A stretch of 10,071 bases of DNA, from contig CAKQJZ010000077.1 of the NCBI GenBank assembly GCA_934247875.1, positions 1 to 10,071 of the forward strand. The letters run 5' to 3'. Each line of letters begins with the position of its first letter. Position 1 is the stretch's first letter. The notes beneath the pieces were generated by a model, which was not told the DNA's origin, did not search any database, and saw only the letters and a program-made list of their open reading frames with translations. The translations under genes and the position numbers were made by a program. The DNA comes from an uncultured Spirochaetales bacterium (lineage in GTDB: Bacteria > Spirochaetota > Spirochaetia > Sphaerochaetales > Sphaerochaetaceae). Below, piece by piece: positions 1 through 6,653 of the stretch.

Positions 1-82
1 GAGCAAATCGCTATAGAAGAAACAGCATGATATTCGTTATTTCTTCAATTATGGTCTAGACAAAGGGCTTAGCTTATAATGA

Positions 83-430
83 CTAATCCATGTTTGGTTT
101 TATGACAGTATTGATAAACCGGCCGAATGTCAAATGAGAGGGAACCTTACCGTTCATGATATATTTGAATCTGATGTCATATTTGCAGCTCGTCTCAAGC
201 TCCCTCAATGTACTTCGCCTCATAGCAAATCCATATAATATGCATGCAAGCATGGAGAGTTCGTCATGCGAAGGCCTGCCGAAGTTGCTTTCATTGCATG
301 CTTTTGCCAGAATTGAATTCACTCCAGATTCATTCAAAAGAGTAAACAACTGATCGATTTGGGCAGTCTGCTCCACCTCTAGGGTGTAGTCATAGAACAA
401 AACACCCTGTTTTGTGATATACTTTTCCAT
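83..430 (-). pseudogene. Truncated IS1182-family transposase, N-terminal DUF772-like domain only
   Basis: The 115 residues match the conserved N-terminal domain of IS5/IS1182-type transposases (InsH N-terminal / DUF772). Visible hallmarks are GRPSHDELSMLACILYGFAM (residues about 51-70), then RSTLRELE, a DIRFKYIMNG segment, and the PSHLTFGRFI motif near residues 97-106. Family members normally run to several hundred residues and carry a C-terminal DDE catalytic domain, which is missing here. The frame ends in TAG right after the N-terminal domain, and further stops follow in the same frame towards the window start. It therefore cannot encode an active transposase. It could be a short fragment left by deletion or a gene broken by point mutations. 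The N-terminal part itself is intact and well conserved, which suggests recent decay. Confidence 0.75.
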
Positions 431-513
431 GATAAATGTTCCTTAGCAGAAACATTTTATCATATTCGTCCCGGGTTAGAGTCCCTGGACGGGTATTTCT
501 TAACTGTAGCGAT

Positions 514-573
514 AAAAAAAGGGCCGTAACACTTAATCAGTTTGAAACTGACTTTTGTTACAGCCCCTTTTTT
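514..573. terminator. Imperfect inverted repeat at the IS end, shaped like a bidirectional intrinsic terminator
   Basis: Seven A residues (514-520) and GGGCCGTAAC (521-530) pair with GTTACAGCCCC (557-567) and six T residues (568-573), with two mismatches in about 17 bp. The interior holds a second palindrome, TCAGTTTGAAACTGA (537-551). Each strand therefore reads as a GC-containing stem followed by a T run. IS elements often carry such structures at their ends, where they block read-through into the transposase gene. Here the outer edge also lies directly beside the ribosome binding site of the next plus-strand gene. Function as a terminator is inferred from structure only. Confidence 0.6.
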
Positions 574-582
574 GGAGGTTTT

Positions 583-1707
583 ATGAGAGTACGCTTTATG
601 CTTTTGACACGTCATAGCGACGAAGAGCTAAGTGATTTTCTATCATCAGAAGCTGAAAAAGGGTATGTGCTCTCAAAGAACAAAGGCAACCTTTTCTACT
701 TCAGGAAAAGCGATGAGAAAAGACGTGTAATCGCATACTCTTTTCTCTCACGCAATCCTGAGATAAATACAGAACTAGAACTCAGGCGTGAGCTTCCATA
801 CCTCAGAAAATGCGGCTGGGATATGATATGCATCGGAGGGCCCGAAGACATCGCAGACTCAAGACGCCACGCATTCTTGATTGAAGAGAAAGAGGGCGTT
901 GAGATTCCAAAAGCAGAAGAACTTACTAAAGAGAAAGCTGAGAAAAGAAGAGGGCGCAAGATTGTTTCAAATCTTCTTCTTTCTATGCTCTATCTCATAT
1001 TCCTCTCATTTATCTTATTCACAGATTTAGCACGTGTTTCATCAAGTAATTTCTACTCACTCTTCGGAATAACGATAACAGTGCTGTTTTTCCTATCTTT
1101 TGTGCTTTCGCTTTTAGCTCTGATTTATGCTTTGAAGAACAGAAAGACATTCAATAAGAAATATAGGCTTTTAGATAAAAGCACGCTTTTGACTACAATA
1201 ACGCTTCTTCTGATTTTGCTGTTCTTGTTGTTTGATTTCTTTTGGGGAACTTCATCGCACGGAGTAAAGCATGAGATAAATGGAAAGACATATACACTAT
1301 ATAGCGATGAAATCCCAGTTACGCTTAAAGACATAGGAAGGACTGAGACTCAATATAAGAGTGCCAAGCATAGTGAGAGCAAAAGCTTATTTGCACGTTA
1401 TAGCTACTCATATGAACAATACTTAGGGGAAAGTTCAACTAAAGCAGACTTCATCAGCTATACGTTATATAGCTCTGAACTCAAGACGCTGAGAAATGCA
1501 GTGAAAAAGGAACTTATGAGAAGACCAGGGCGTTCTGATGAGAGTCTTTCTTTAAAGCTAAGCGCTAATGCTGTCAGATCTTCAAATGGACTGGAAGTTC
1601 TGATAGAGCATGGCGATTCTTTATTATTCATAAGATCTCTTGTCCCACTTGATGAAAGCTCAATTTCAATGATTTCCCGTGCATTAATTGTTGAAAGTTA
1701 TAATTGA
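583..1707 (+). CDS. DUF2812-like membrane protein
   Basis: A 374-residue protein. The N-terminal cytoplasmic part (about residues 8-100) resembles DUF2812: a D-E-x-L-S-D-F-L...AEKGYVL segment, a FYFRK strand, and later YLRKCGWDMICIGG. Three hydrophobic segments follow (about 126-148, 158-184 and 202-221), then a charged C-terminal domain of about 150 residues with no recognised motif. The ATG at 583 is chosen because GGAGG lies at 574-578. The frame is open back to 436, but those 49 codons translate the end of the insertion sequence. The stop is 18 bases before the dipeptidase gene, so the two probably share a transcript. DUF2812 proteins often sit beside a PadR-type regulator, and none is seen here. 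The biochemical role of the family is unknown to me. The family call is from pattern recognition and is moderate. Confidence 0.6.
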   Translation: MRVRFMLLTRHSDEELSDFLSSEAEKGYVLSKNKGNLFYFRKSDEKRRVIAYSFLSRNPEINTELELRRELPYLRKCGWDMICIGGPEDIADSRRHAFLIEEKEGVEIPKAEELTKEKAEKRRGRKIVSNLLLSMLYLIFLSFILFTDLARVSSSNFYSLFGITITVLFFLSFVLSLLALIYALKNRKTFNKKYRLLDKSTLLTTITLLLILLFLLFDFFWGTSSHGVKHEINGKTYTLYSDEIPVTLKDIGRTETQYKSAKHSESKSLFARYSYSYEQYLGESSTKADFISYTLYSSELKTLRNAVKKELMRRPGRSDESLSLKLSANAVRSSNGLEVLIEHGDSLLFIRSLVPLDESSISMISRALIVESYN

Positions 1708-1725
1708 GAGACTTAATCTAAGCAT

Positions 1726-2838
1726 ATGATTTTAATTAAGAACGCAAAGCTATATGCACCTGAATATAGAGGTATCAATGATATCTTGATTGCAGGCGAG
1801 AAGGTCGTTATGGTAGCTCCTTCTATTGATTTGAAGCTACCTTCTTTAAAAGTAATCGATGCAGAGGGTGAACTTGTTCATCCAGGCTTGATTGATGGCC
1901 ATGTCCACGCTATCGGTGGCGGCGGAGAGGCTGGCATGATTTCTCGTGTTCCACCTCTATCAGAGAGAAAGATAGCAGAGGGCGGCGTAACATCAATAGT
2001 TGGTCTGCTTGGAACAGATGGATACACAAGAACAATCAGAGATTTGGTTGCTAAAATCAAAGGCTACAGAGAGTGGGGCCTTTCTGCTTGGGCTCTGACA
2101 GGCTCTTACCAAGTACCATCAATCACTCTAACTGGTTCAGTTGGAGACGATATCACATTCGTTGATGAAATCATCGGTGTAAAGGTCGCTGTTGCAGATC
2201 ATAGATGCTCATTCCCAACAACAGATGAGCTTATTAAGCTTGCTTCTGAGGCACGTCTTGCTTCTTTGATGAGTGGCAAAGCAGGTCTTGTACATATCCA
2301 TGTTGGTGCATCAGACTTAGGCATTGAACAGCTATTTGAAATACATGATCGAATTCCTATTCCTCTATCTCATTTCTACCCAACACATATGGGTGGTCAT
2401 ATGGAGCAGGCTAAGCGCTGGGCTGAAATCGGCGGACATGTAGATATCACATGCCACGATAAAGCAGACGAAAGCGCACGTGAGCTTCTGGAGCGCTATC
2501 CTGATCAGATTACACTCTCAACAGACTCAAATGGCTCATTCCCTAAGTGGAATAGTGATAAGACAGCAATAGTCGGAATGGGTGCAGGTTCAATATCTGA
2601 ACTCAAAGTATATCTTGATAGAATGCTTTCATCTGATATGGACAAAGCACTAGCTATCAAGTGTGTTACAGAGAACCCTGCTAAAGCTATGAAGCTGAAA
2701 GGCAAAGGCAAAGTAGAAGAGGGGTATGACGGCGATGTTGTCATCAGAGATGGTGAAAAGCTTAGATATGTCATCTCTAAAGGCCAGATTCTTCTTGATG
2801 AAGGATGTGCTAAAAGAAGCATGTTCGACGATATCTAG
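1726..2838 (+). CDS. iadA: Beta-aspartyl (isoaspartyl) dipeptidase, metallo type, peptidase family M38
   Basis: A 370-residue cytoplasmic amidohydrolase-fold enzyme that hydrolyses dipeptides with an N-terminal iso-aspartyl linkage, the products of breaking down damaged proteins. Compared from memory with the E. coli enzyme (about 390 residues), all key positions are present: the metal pair H59/H61 in LIDGHVHAIGGGGEAG, E68 in the same loop, the bridging carboxylated lysine K153 in GVKVAVADHR, H192 in VHIHVGAS, H221 in PTHMGGH, and the catalytic aspartate D267 in LSTDSNGS. The substrate-side Y128 (GSYQVPS) and R160 also align. The N-terminal 50 residues and the C-terminal 40 form the usual small beta-sandwich. 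There is no strong Shine-Dalgarno before the ATG at 1726, so translation may be coupled to the DUF2812 gene 18 bases upstream. It is followed by an intrinsic terminator. A related M38 dipeptidase with altered specificity cannot be excluded. Confidence 0.92.
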   Translation: MILIKNAKLYAPEYRGINDILIAGEKVVMVAPSIDLKLPSLKVIDAEGELVHPGLIDGHVHAIGGGGEAGMISRVPPLSERKIAEGGVTSIVGLLGTDGYTRTIRDLVAKIKGYREWGLSAWALTGSYQVPSITLTGSVGDDITFVDEIIGVKVAVADHRCSFPTTDELIKLASEARLASLMSGKAGLVHIHVGASDLGIEQLFEIHDRIPIPLSHFYPTHMGGHMEQAKRWAEIGGHVDITCHDKADESARELLERYPDQITLSTDSNGSFPKWNSDKTAIVGMGAGSISELKVYLDRMLSSDMDKALAIKCVTENPAKAMKLKGKGKVEEGYDGDVVIRDGEKLRYVISKGQILLDEGCAKRSMFDDI

Positions 2839-2859
2839 AGAATAACTACAAGAGCTTAG

Positions 2860-2899
2860 ATGCCTTCTTTTGCTGATAAGTAAGAGAAGGCATTATTTT
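2860..2899 (+). terminator. Intrinsic terminator after iadA
   Basis: ATGCCTTCT (2860-2868) pairs perfectly with AGAAGGCAT (2885-2893). Up to three weaker pairs extend the stem inwards over a loop of about 10 bases. TATTTTT follows on the plus strand. It lies 21 bases after the iadA stop. The opposite strand has no T run after the stem, so it is not an obvious terminator for the convergent lipoprotein gene. Confidence 0.8.
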
Positions 2900-2931
2900 T
2901 CATAGTATTATTCCAGCTTTGTCTCATGCTT

Positions 2932-3306
2932 TCATAGAAGCTCTATTTCCAGATCCTTATTAACATATAGCTTATAAGTCTCTGTCTTCAGCTTCTCTCC
3001 ACCTTCCCAAGGGCGTGCATACTCAAAGATCAGAGTGACATTGCCTTCTTTTGTGCCATAGAATGAATATGTGAAAGTAGAAGGGGAACCGATAAGCGTA
3101 CTATCTGTAGCTTTCGCATCCAGGCTTTCCAGTGCTATTTCTCCCTCTCCATCTGTAGTGTAGTCCCACATGTATCCTGTCGTAGGATTCCCTTCAAGAG
3201 TAATTAGTAGAGTAGGATTTTTAGCTTCCTTGGTTTCGTTTGTTGCGCAGCTTGCTAATAAAATTGCTGCAATAATGATAACTGACAATAAAACTCGCTT
3301 TTTCAT
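2932..3306 (-). CDS. Lipoprotein, chagasin/I42-family cysteine peptidase inhibitor
   Basis: A 124-residue exported lipoprotein. The N-terminus MKKRVLLSVIIIAAILLASC has a positively charged start, a hydrophobic core and the lipobox LASC, with the lipidated cysteine at C20. The mature part carries the loops that define the chagasin/amoebiasin fold: NPTTGYMW (40-47), GSPSTFTYSF (73-82, the G-x-x-G-like central loop) and ARPWE (97-101). In characterised members these three loops insert into the active-site cleft of papain-like (C1) cysteine peptidases. Full length for the family is about 110 residues, so it appears complete. It is divergent from the transporter operon and convergent with iadA. 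No strong Shine-Dalgarno is visible before the ATG at 3306. Inhibitor activity is inferred from motifs; many bacterial members are untested. Confidence 0.85.
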   Translation of the reverse strand: MKKRVLLSVIIIAAILLASCATNETKEAKNPTLLITLEGNPTTGYMWDYTTDGEGEIALESLDAKATDSTLIGSPSTFTYSFYGTKEGNVTLIFEYARPWEGGEKLKTETYKLYVNKDLEIELL

Positions 3307-3317
3307 ACTTTAGAAAT

Positions 3318-3336
3318 ACTCAAAAACCTTTTGAGT
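3318..3336. promoter_or_regulatory. 19-bp inverted repeat, possible operator
   Basis: ACTCAAAA and TTTTGAGT form a perfect 8-bp inverted repeat around ACC. It lies 11 bases before the lipoprotein ATG in the divergent region between the lipoprotein and the transporter operon. A regulator binding here could affect the lipoprotein and possibly the transporter. No regulator gene is present in the window. It could also be an RNA hairpin in the lipoprotein leader. Confidence 0.35.
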
Positions 3337-3358
3337 TACATGTAGTTTTTGTGAACTT

Positions 3359-3389
3359 TTGGTAGAAAGTGGACAAAAGATATTAAAAT
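3359..3389 (+). promoter_or_regulatory. Candidate promoter for the transporter operon
   Basis: TTGGTA at 3359-3364 and TATTAA at 3381-3386 are spaced 16 bp. An overlapping TAAAAT at 3384-3389 is a better -10 but gives a 19-bp spacer. Either would leave a leader of roughly 60 bases before the first binding-protein gene. The match is only moderate and the region is AT-rich, so this is a weak call. Confidence 0.3.
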
Positions 3390-3459
3390 TGAATAATTGC
3401 AACCTCCTTACTTTGGGCTTGATAATTTAGTTAATAGGAAACCAAAAGGAGGTTTAGCT

Positions 3460-4755
3460 ATGAAGAAAGCTTTAGTTGTTTTCTTATGTTTATCAATGGT
3501 TCTTACTTCTGTTTTTGCACAGGGCGGTAAGGAAGCAAAGGCTGATCAGCCTATAACACTCGAATTCTGGACACACGAGGATTCATCAAGACAGGCTCTT
3601 GAAGAGAGATATATCAAGGAATTCTGTGAAGCACATCCTAATGTTACAGTTAACGTAACAAGACAGAGTGCAGAAAAGCTTAGAGAGCTTATCCAGACTG
3701 CATTCGCATCTGGCGAAGGCCCATCTTTCTTTAACCTTCCAATCGAGAATGAATTCCAGTATATCGAAGCAGGTCGTGTAGCTCCTGTAGATTACAAGAC
3801 TCTCGGCTTTAAGGATGCAAAAGATCTTCTAGCAAACTATGAAGATGGAATGATTGACGCTGTTTATTACGATGGCGATGTTTATGGTCTTCCTCTTGAG
3901 CTTACTAACTGGTCTATCTTCATCAATAAGAACGTATTCAAAGCTGCAGGCTTAGACCCAGAGAAAGATTATCCAAAGACATGGGAAGACATGGTTGAGA
4001 TCAGTAAGAAGATTGTTTTAAGAGATGGCGACATCATCACAAGACGTGGTTATGACTTCAGATACTCATATGAGCTTACATACTTCATCCCAATGGTAGA
4101 GCAGCTTGGTGGTTCTCTATCTGGTAAAGATGGCTGCGTAAACAAGGACGCATGGGTTAAGGCTCTTACATTCATGAAGAATTGGGGACCAAGTGGTGAG
4201 AACCTCGGTAATCCTACTCTTACAGCTGCTAGAAAGCTCTTCAATAAGGACAATGGCGATATTGCTATGTGTAATACAGGTCTATATCAGGAAGCTAGAA
4301 TCCTTGCTGATAACCCAACATTCTATAACAGTGGCGAGTGGATGGTAGTACCATACCCAGTATTCAAAGATGCTGTTAATAACGTTGCAGGTTGCTACTA
4401 TGGTCACTTCTACATGGTTAACGCTGACAAGTCTGAAGCTGAGCAGCAGATGGCTTGGGAACTCATCAAGTACTTCCTCCTCACAGAAGGACATGCTGAA
4501 GAGTACCTCACAAACGTTGGTCTTATCCAGCCTACAAAGGCTCTGATGAATGGCTCTGTATATGCTAACATGCCATACTCAGACGTATTCAAGGGCGACT
4601 TCGCAAGATCACACATTGTATACTTCCAGAAGGGCGCTTCAGAGATTCAGAGTGCTATCAACAGCGCAATCAAGCAGGTAATGCTCCAGGGTAAGGATCC
4701 TTCTGATGCATATGATGCACTACAGAAAAACGTTCTTGAAATCCTAGCAGACTAA
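3460..4755 (+). CDS. ABC transporter solute-binding protein 1 (carbohydrate type, SBP family 1)
   Basis: A 431-residue periplasmic binding protein of the CUT1 sugar ABC type. It would capture a sugar or glycoconjugate and deliver it to the two permeases encoded next. The signal peptide ends TSVFA, with probable cleavage after A20 before QGGKEAKADQ. There is no lipobox. The mature protein opens with LEFWTHED (34-41) and R/E-rich helix 1, then GLPLELTNW, RRGYDFRYSY, FIPMVEQLGG and a C-terminal VGLIQPTKA, all of which recur in the second binding protein of this operon. The ATG at 3460 is chosen because AAGGAGG lies at 3446-3452. An open frame extends back to a TTG at 3397, but it lacks both a Shine-Dalgarno and a signal-like start. 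Codon use is noticeably richer in TTC, AAG, ATC and AAC than in the neighbours, as expected of an abundant protein. The substrate cannot be told from the sequence. Confidence 0.9.
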   Translation: MKKALVVFLCLSMVLTSVFAQGGKEAKADQPITLEFWTHEDSSRQALEERYIKEFCEAHPNVTVNVTRQSAEKLRELIQTAFASGEGPSFFNLPIENEFQYIEAGRVAPVDYKTLGFKDAKDLLANYEDGMIDAVYYDGDVYGLPLELTNWSIFINKNVFKAAGLDPEKDYPKTWEDMVEISKKIVLRDGDIITRRGYDFRYSYELTYFIPMVEQLGGSLSGKDGCVNKDAWVKALTFMKNWGPSGENLGNPTLTAARKLFNKDNGDIAMCNTGLYQEARILADNPTFYNSGEWMVVPYPVFKDAVNNVAGCYYGHFYMVNADKSEAEQQMAWELIKYFLLTEGHAEEYLTNVGLIQPTKALMNGSVYANMPYSDVFKGDFARSHIVYFQKGASEIQSAINSAIKQVMLQGKDPSDAYDALQKNVLEILAD

Positions 4756-4772
4756 TAGAAAATACTCTCACT

Positions 4773-4798
4773 TGCGGGCCAATCCCGGCCCGCATTTT
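4773..4798 (+). terminator. GC-rich stem-loop between binding protein and permease genes
   Basis: TGCGGGCC (4773-4780) and GGCCCGCA (4787-4794) form a perfect 8-bp stem with seven G-C pairs and a loop of AATCCC. TTTT follows at 4795-4798. It lies 17 bases after the stop of the first binding protein. Such intra-operon structures commonly cause partial termination or protect the upstream message from 3' decay, so that the binding protein is made in excess over the permeases. The T run is short, so attenuation or stabilisation is more likely than full termination. Confidence 0.7.
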
Positions 4799-4801
4799 AA
4801 C

Positions 4802-4817
4802 TTTCAAAAGGTTGAAA
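4802..4817 (+). promoter_or_regulatory. Ribosome binding site of permease A inside a small inverted repeat
   Basis: TTTCAA (4802-4807) and TTGAAA (4812-4817) flank AAGG, placing the likely Shine-Dalgarno (AAAAGG, 4806-4811) at the loop of a 6-bp, AT-rich hairpin that ends just before the ATG at 4819. The stem is weak, so the effect on translation may be small. It is listed because it overlaps the site that sets this start. Confidence 0.3.
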
Positions 4818-4818
4818 A

Positions 4819-5745
4819 ATGAAGAAAAAAGGAAGCTATAGTATTGAAAGAAAACAAGCTAGATGGGGATTTTTATTTACCATCCCTTGCCTTGTGTTCT
4901 TTGCTGTATTCAGTTTTTATCCAATTATAAGTGCTTTCATCACAAGCCTGACTAACCGTGATGCTATTCGCCGAACCTGGAAATTCATCGGCTTGGAAAA
5001 CTATAAATACCTCTTTACTCAGTCTAATGGAGGCTTCTCGCTTTTGAATTCCTTGAAAGCGACTGGAATATTCACTGTTGGAACATTTATTCCAATGGTT
5101 ATCATTTCCTTGATTTTAGCTGTACTTATCATGCAGCTTAGAAAACCTGGACATTCAAAGCTCTTTGAGCTTGCTTATTATACTCCAGCAGTACTGTCTT
5201 CAGTAGTTGCTGCAACAATATGGATGATTCTTTTCCAGCCTACAGGGCTTTTTAACCAGATGGCTAATAGCCTCTTAAGAACAGTTGGCAAAGACTATCA
5301 ATGGATGACTAAAGACTCAATGCTCCGTGCATCTACTATCATAGTCTATTTCTGGAAATATATTGGTTATTTCACAATCCTGTTCATAACAGGACTTGCA
5401 TCCATCCCTCCAACACTATATGAGGCTGCTATAGTAGATGGCTCATCGAGATGGCATACATTCTGGCATATTACTCTTCCTCTCTTGAAGCCTACAGTAA
5501 TGCTTGTATCTATCATGGCAATGCTACAGTGTTTGAAGACTTTCTCAACTCAGTACATGTTTGTACAAGGTGGAGCTGCAAGAGCACCTATAGATGTAAT
5601 TACAATGAACATCTACTACACAGGTGTTGTTAACCGTCGTCTTGGCCGTTCTAGTGCCATGTCAATCATTCTGTTTGTAATTATGCTGTTCTTTACATTC
5701 TTGCAGTTCGCTGCTCAGAAAGGTGGAGAGGATGTTGAATATTGA
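4819..5745 (+). CDS. ABC sugar transporter permease A (MalF/UgpA-like)
   Basis: A 308-residue inner-membrane permease of the binding-protein-dependent transport family (BPD_transp_1). Hydrophobic segments are visible near residues 16-42, 82-106, 122-140, 172-195, 224-240 and 280-298, consistent with six helices. The cytoplasmic EAA loop that docks the ATPase is EAAIVDGSSRWHTFWHITLP (202-221), with the conserved glycine at 208. An N-terminal PCLVFFAVFSFYPIISAF segment is typical of the MalF/UgpA/LacF side of the pair. The start at 4819 follows AAAAGG at 4806-4811. The stop is separated from permease B by 8 bases, so the two are co-transcribed. It should form a heterodimer with permease B and work with an ATPase that is not encoded in this window. 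Confidence 0.92.
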   Translation: MKKKGSYSIERKQARWGFLFTIPCLVFFAVFSFYPIISAFITSLTNRDAIRRTWKFIGLENYKYLFTQSNGGFSLLNSLKATGIFTVGTFIPMVIISLILAVLIMQLRKPGHSKLFELAYYTPAVLSSVVAATIWMILFQPTGLFNQMANSLLRTVGKDYQWMTKDSMLRASTIIVYFWKYIGYFTILFITGLASIPPTLYEAAIVDGSSRWHTFWHITLPLLKPTVMLVSIMAMLQCLKTFSTQYMFVQGGAARAPIDVITMNIYYTGVVNRRLGRSSAMSIILFVIMLFFTFLQFAAQKGGEDVEY

Positions 5746-5753
5746 GGTGATAG

Positions 5754-6635
5754 ATGAACAATAATAAATTCGTTGGAAAAATCGGAATCGGTGAGATTTT
5801 GACATATATCATTCTGATCCTCGTCTTGGTATTCACAATCATGCCTCTGATTTTCATGGTCACAGCTGCATTCATGGATGCTAAGCAGATTATGGCAATG
5901 CCATATACCTGGATTCCTAGCAAGAAGTACTTTACGACAGAGTCGAGGACATTCTTCACTAACTTCACTAAAGCAATTATGGGTAACCATGGTGAGAAGA
6001 TATTCTTCAGAAATCTGTTTAACTCTTTGATTGTTGCATTCACTTGCGCACTCACTACAGTACTTCTCTCATCTCTATGTGGTTATGGACTTGCAAAGTT
6101 CAATTTCAAAGGCAAGAACTTTGTATTCATGGCAATCATGTCTACAATGATGATTCCATTTGAAGCTATCATGATTCCGCTGTATCTTGTTGCTTCGAAG
6201 TTTAAGATCATCAATACTATCCCTGGCCTTATAATCCCATTCCTCGTAAGTGCATTTGGTGTATTCCAGATGAGACAGTATTTGATTACTTTCCCAGGTG
6301 AATATCTAGATGCTGCGCGTGTTGATGGCCTTTCAGAGTTCAGAATCTACTCTCGCATAGTACTTCCAAATTCAACTCCTGTAGTTGCAACACTTGGAAT
6401 ATTATCATTCAGAAACCAGTGGGATAACCTTCTATGGCCACTTCTTTGCTCACAGTCTGAGAAGATGAAGACTATTCCGTTATACATTTCTAAGTTTGCA
6501 GAAGAGAAACAGACAGATGAAGGTGCATTGATGGCATGTGCACTCCTTGCATCTATTCCGATGTTCTTGCTCTTCTTCTCACTATCTAAATATTTCTTAG
6601 GTGGTGCTGCAGTTTATGAATCACGAAAGGGTTAA
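5754..6635 (+). CDS. ABC sugar transporter permease B (MalG/UgpE-like)
   Basis: A 293-residue permease, partner of permease A. Helices are visible near residues 13-40, 88-112, 121-144, 155-172, 208-220 and 260-283. The EAA loop is EYLDAARVDGLSEFRIYSRI followed by VLPNSTPV (183-210), with the family glycine at 192. The C-terminal GGAAVYESRKG resembles the MalG/UgpE ending (G-x-x-x-G-A-x-K-G). GAGGTGA at 5744-5750 overlaps the stop of permease A and sits 3 bases before the ATG, so translation is probably coupled. Length is normal. The following gene begins 18 bases after its stop. Confidence 0.92.
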   Translation: MNNNKFVGKIGIGEILTYIILILVLVFTIMPLIFMVTAAFMDAKQIMAMPYTWIPSKKYFTTESRTFFTNFTKAIMGNHGEKIFFRNLFNSLIVAFTCALTTVLLSSLCGYGLAKFNFKGKNFVFMAIMSTMMIPFEAIMIPLYLVASKFKIINTIPGLIIPFLVSAFGVFQMRQYLITFPGEYLDAARVDGLSEFRIYSRIVLPNSTPVVATLGILSFRNQWDNLLWPLLCSQSEKMKTIPLYISKFAEEKQTDEGALMACALLASIPMFLLFFSLSKYFLGGAAVYESRKG

Positions 6636-6638
6636 GCA

Positions 6639-6647
6639 TGGTATAAT
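6639..6647 (+). promoter_or_regulatory. Extended -10 promoter immediately before the second binding-protein gene
   Basis: TGGTATAAT is an exact extended -10 box (TGn plus TATAAT). No recognisable -35 lies 16-18 bp upstream, which extended -10 promoters can tolerate. Transcription normally starts about 7 bases after TATAAT, here at about 6653-6655, which falls on the ATG at 6654. The nearest purine-rich stretch (GAAAGG, 6625-6630) is too far from the ATG to serve it. Confidence 0.55.
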
Positions 6648-6653
6648 CTCGTT

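Larger units (their letters stand above)
83..573 (-). mobile_element. Remnant of an IS1182-type insertion sequence
   Basis: This stretch contains the N-terminal part of a transposase read leftwards, its own ribosome binding region (CTAAGGAAC just before the ATG), and a terminal segment ending in a large inverted repeat at 514-573. The rest of the transposase is absent. The roughly 80 bases to the left carry several stops in the continuing frame, and I could not assign them to the element with confidence, so the left boundary is uncertain. The right boundary is taken as the outer edge of the inverted repeat, which is an inference: no target-site duplication or matching opposite end lies inside the window. 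Confidence 0.5.

Noticed and set aside
1..82. Continuation of the transposase beyond its stop
   Set aside because: All three minus-strand frames contain several stops and none shows a convincing DDE-domain segment, so the stretch is left unassigned.
468..495. tRNA 3' end: CGGGTTAGAGTCCC resembles a T-arm
   Set aside because: The T-loop lacks the conserved C, the stem has a mismatch, and the bases to the left are the transposase start and promoter region with no anticodon arm. It is most likely coincidence or, at best, a tiny remnant.
436..582. N-terminal extension of the DUF2812-like protein by 49 residues
   Set aside because: These codons translate the end of the insertion sequence, including its inverted repeat. 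A good GGAGG at 574-578 supports the ATG at 583 instead.
3397..3459. TTG start giving a 21-residue longer first binding protein
   Set aside because: The extension lacks a signal-peptide character and a ribosome binding site, whereas ATG 3460 has AAGGAGG and begins a standard signal peptide.
5693..6055. Minus-strand open frames of 91-120 codons across the permease junction
   Set aside because: They lie antisense to well-supported permease genes, lack ribosome binding sites and show no protein-like motif.
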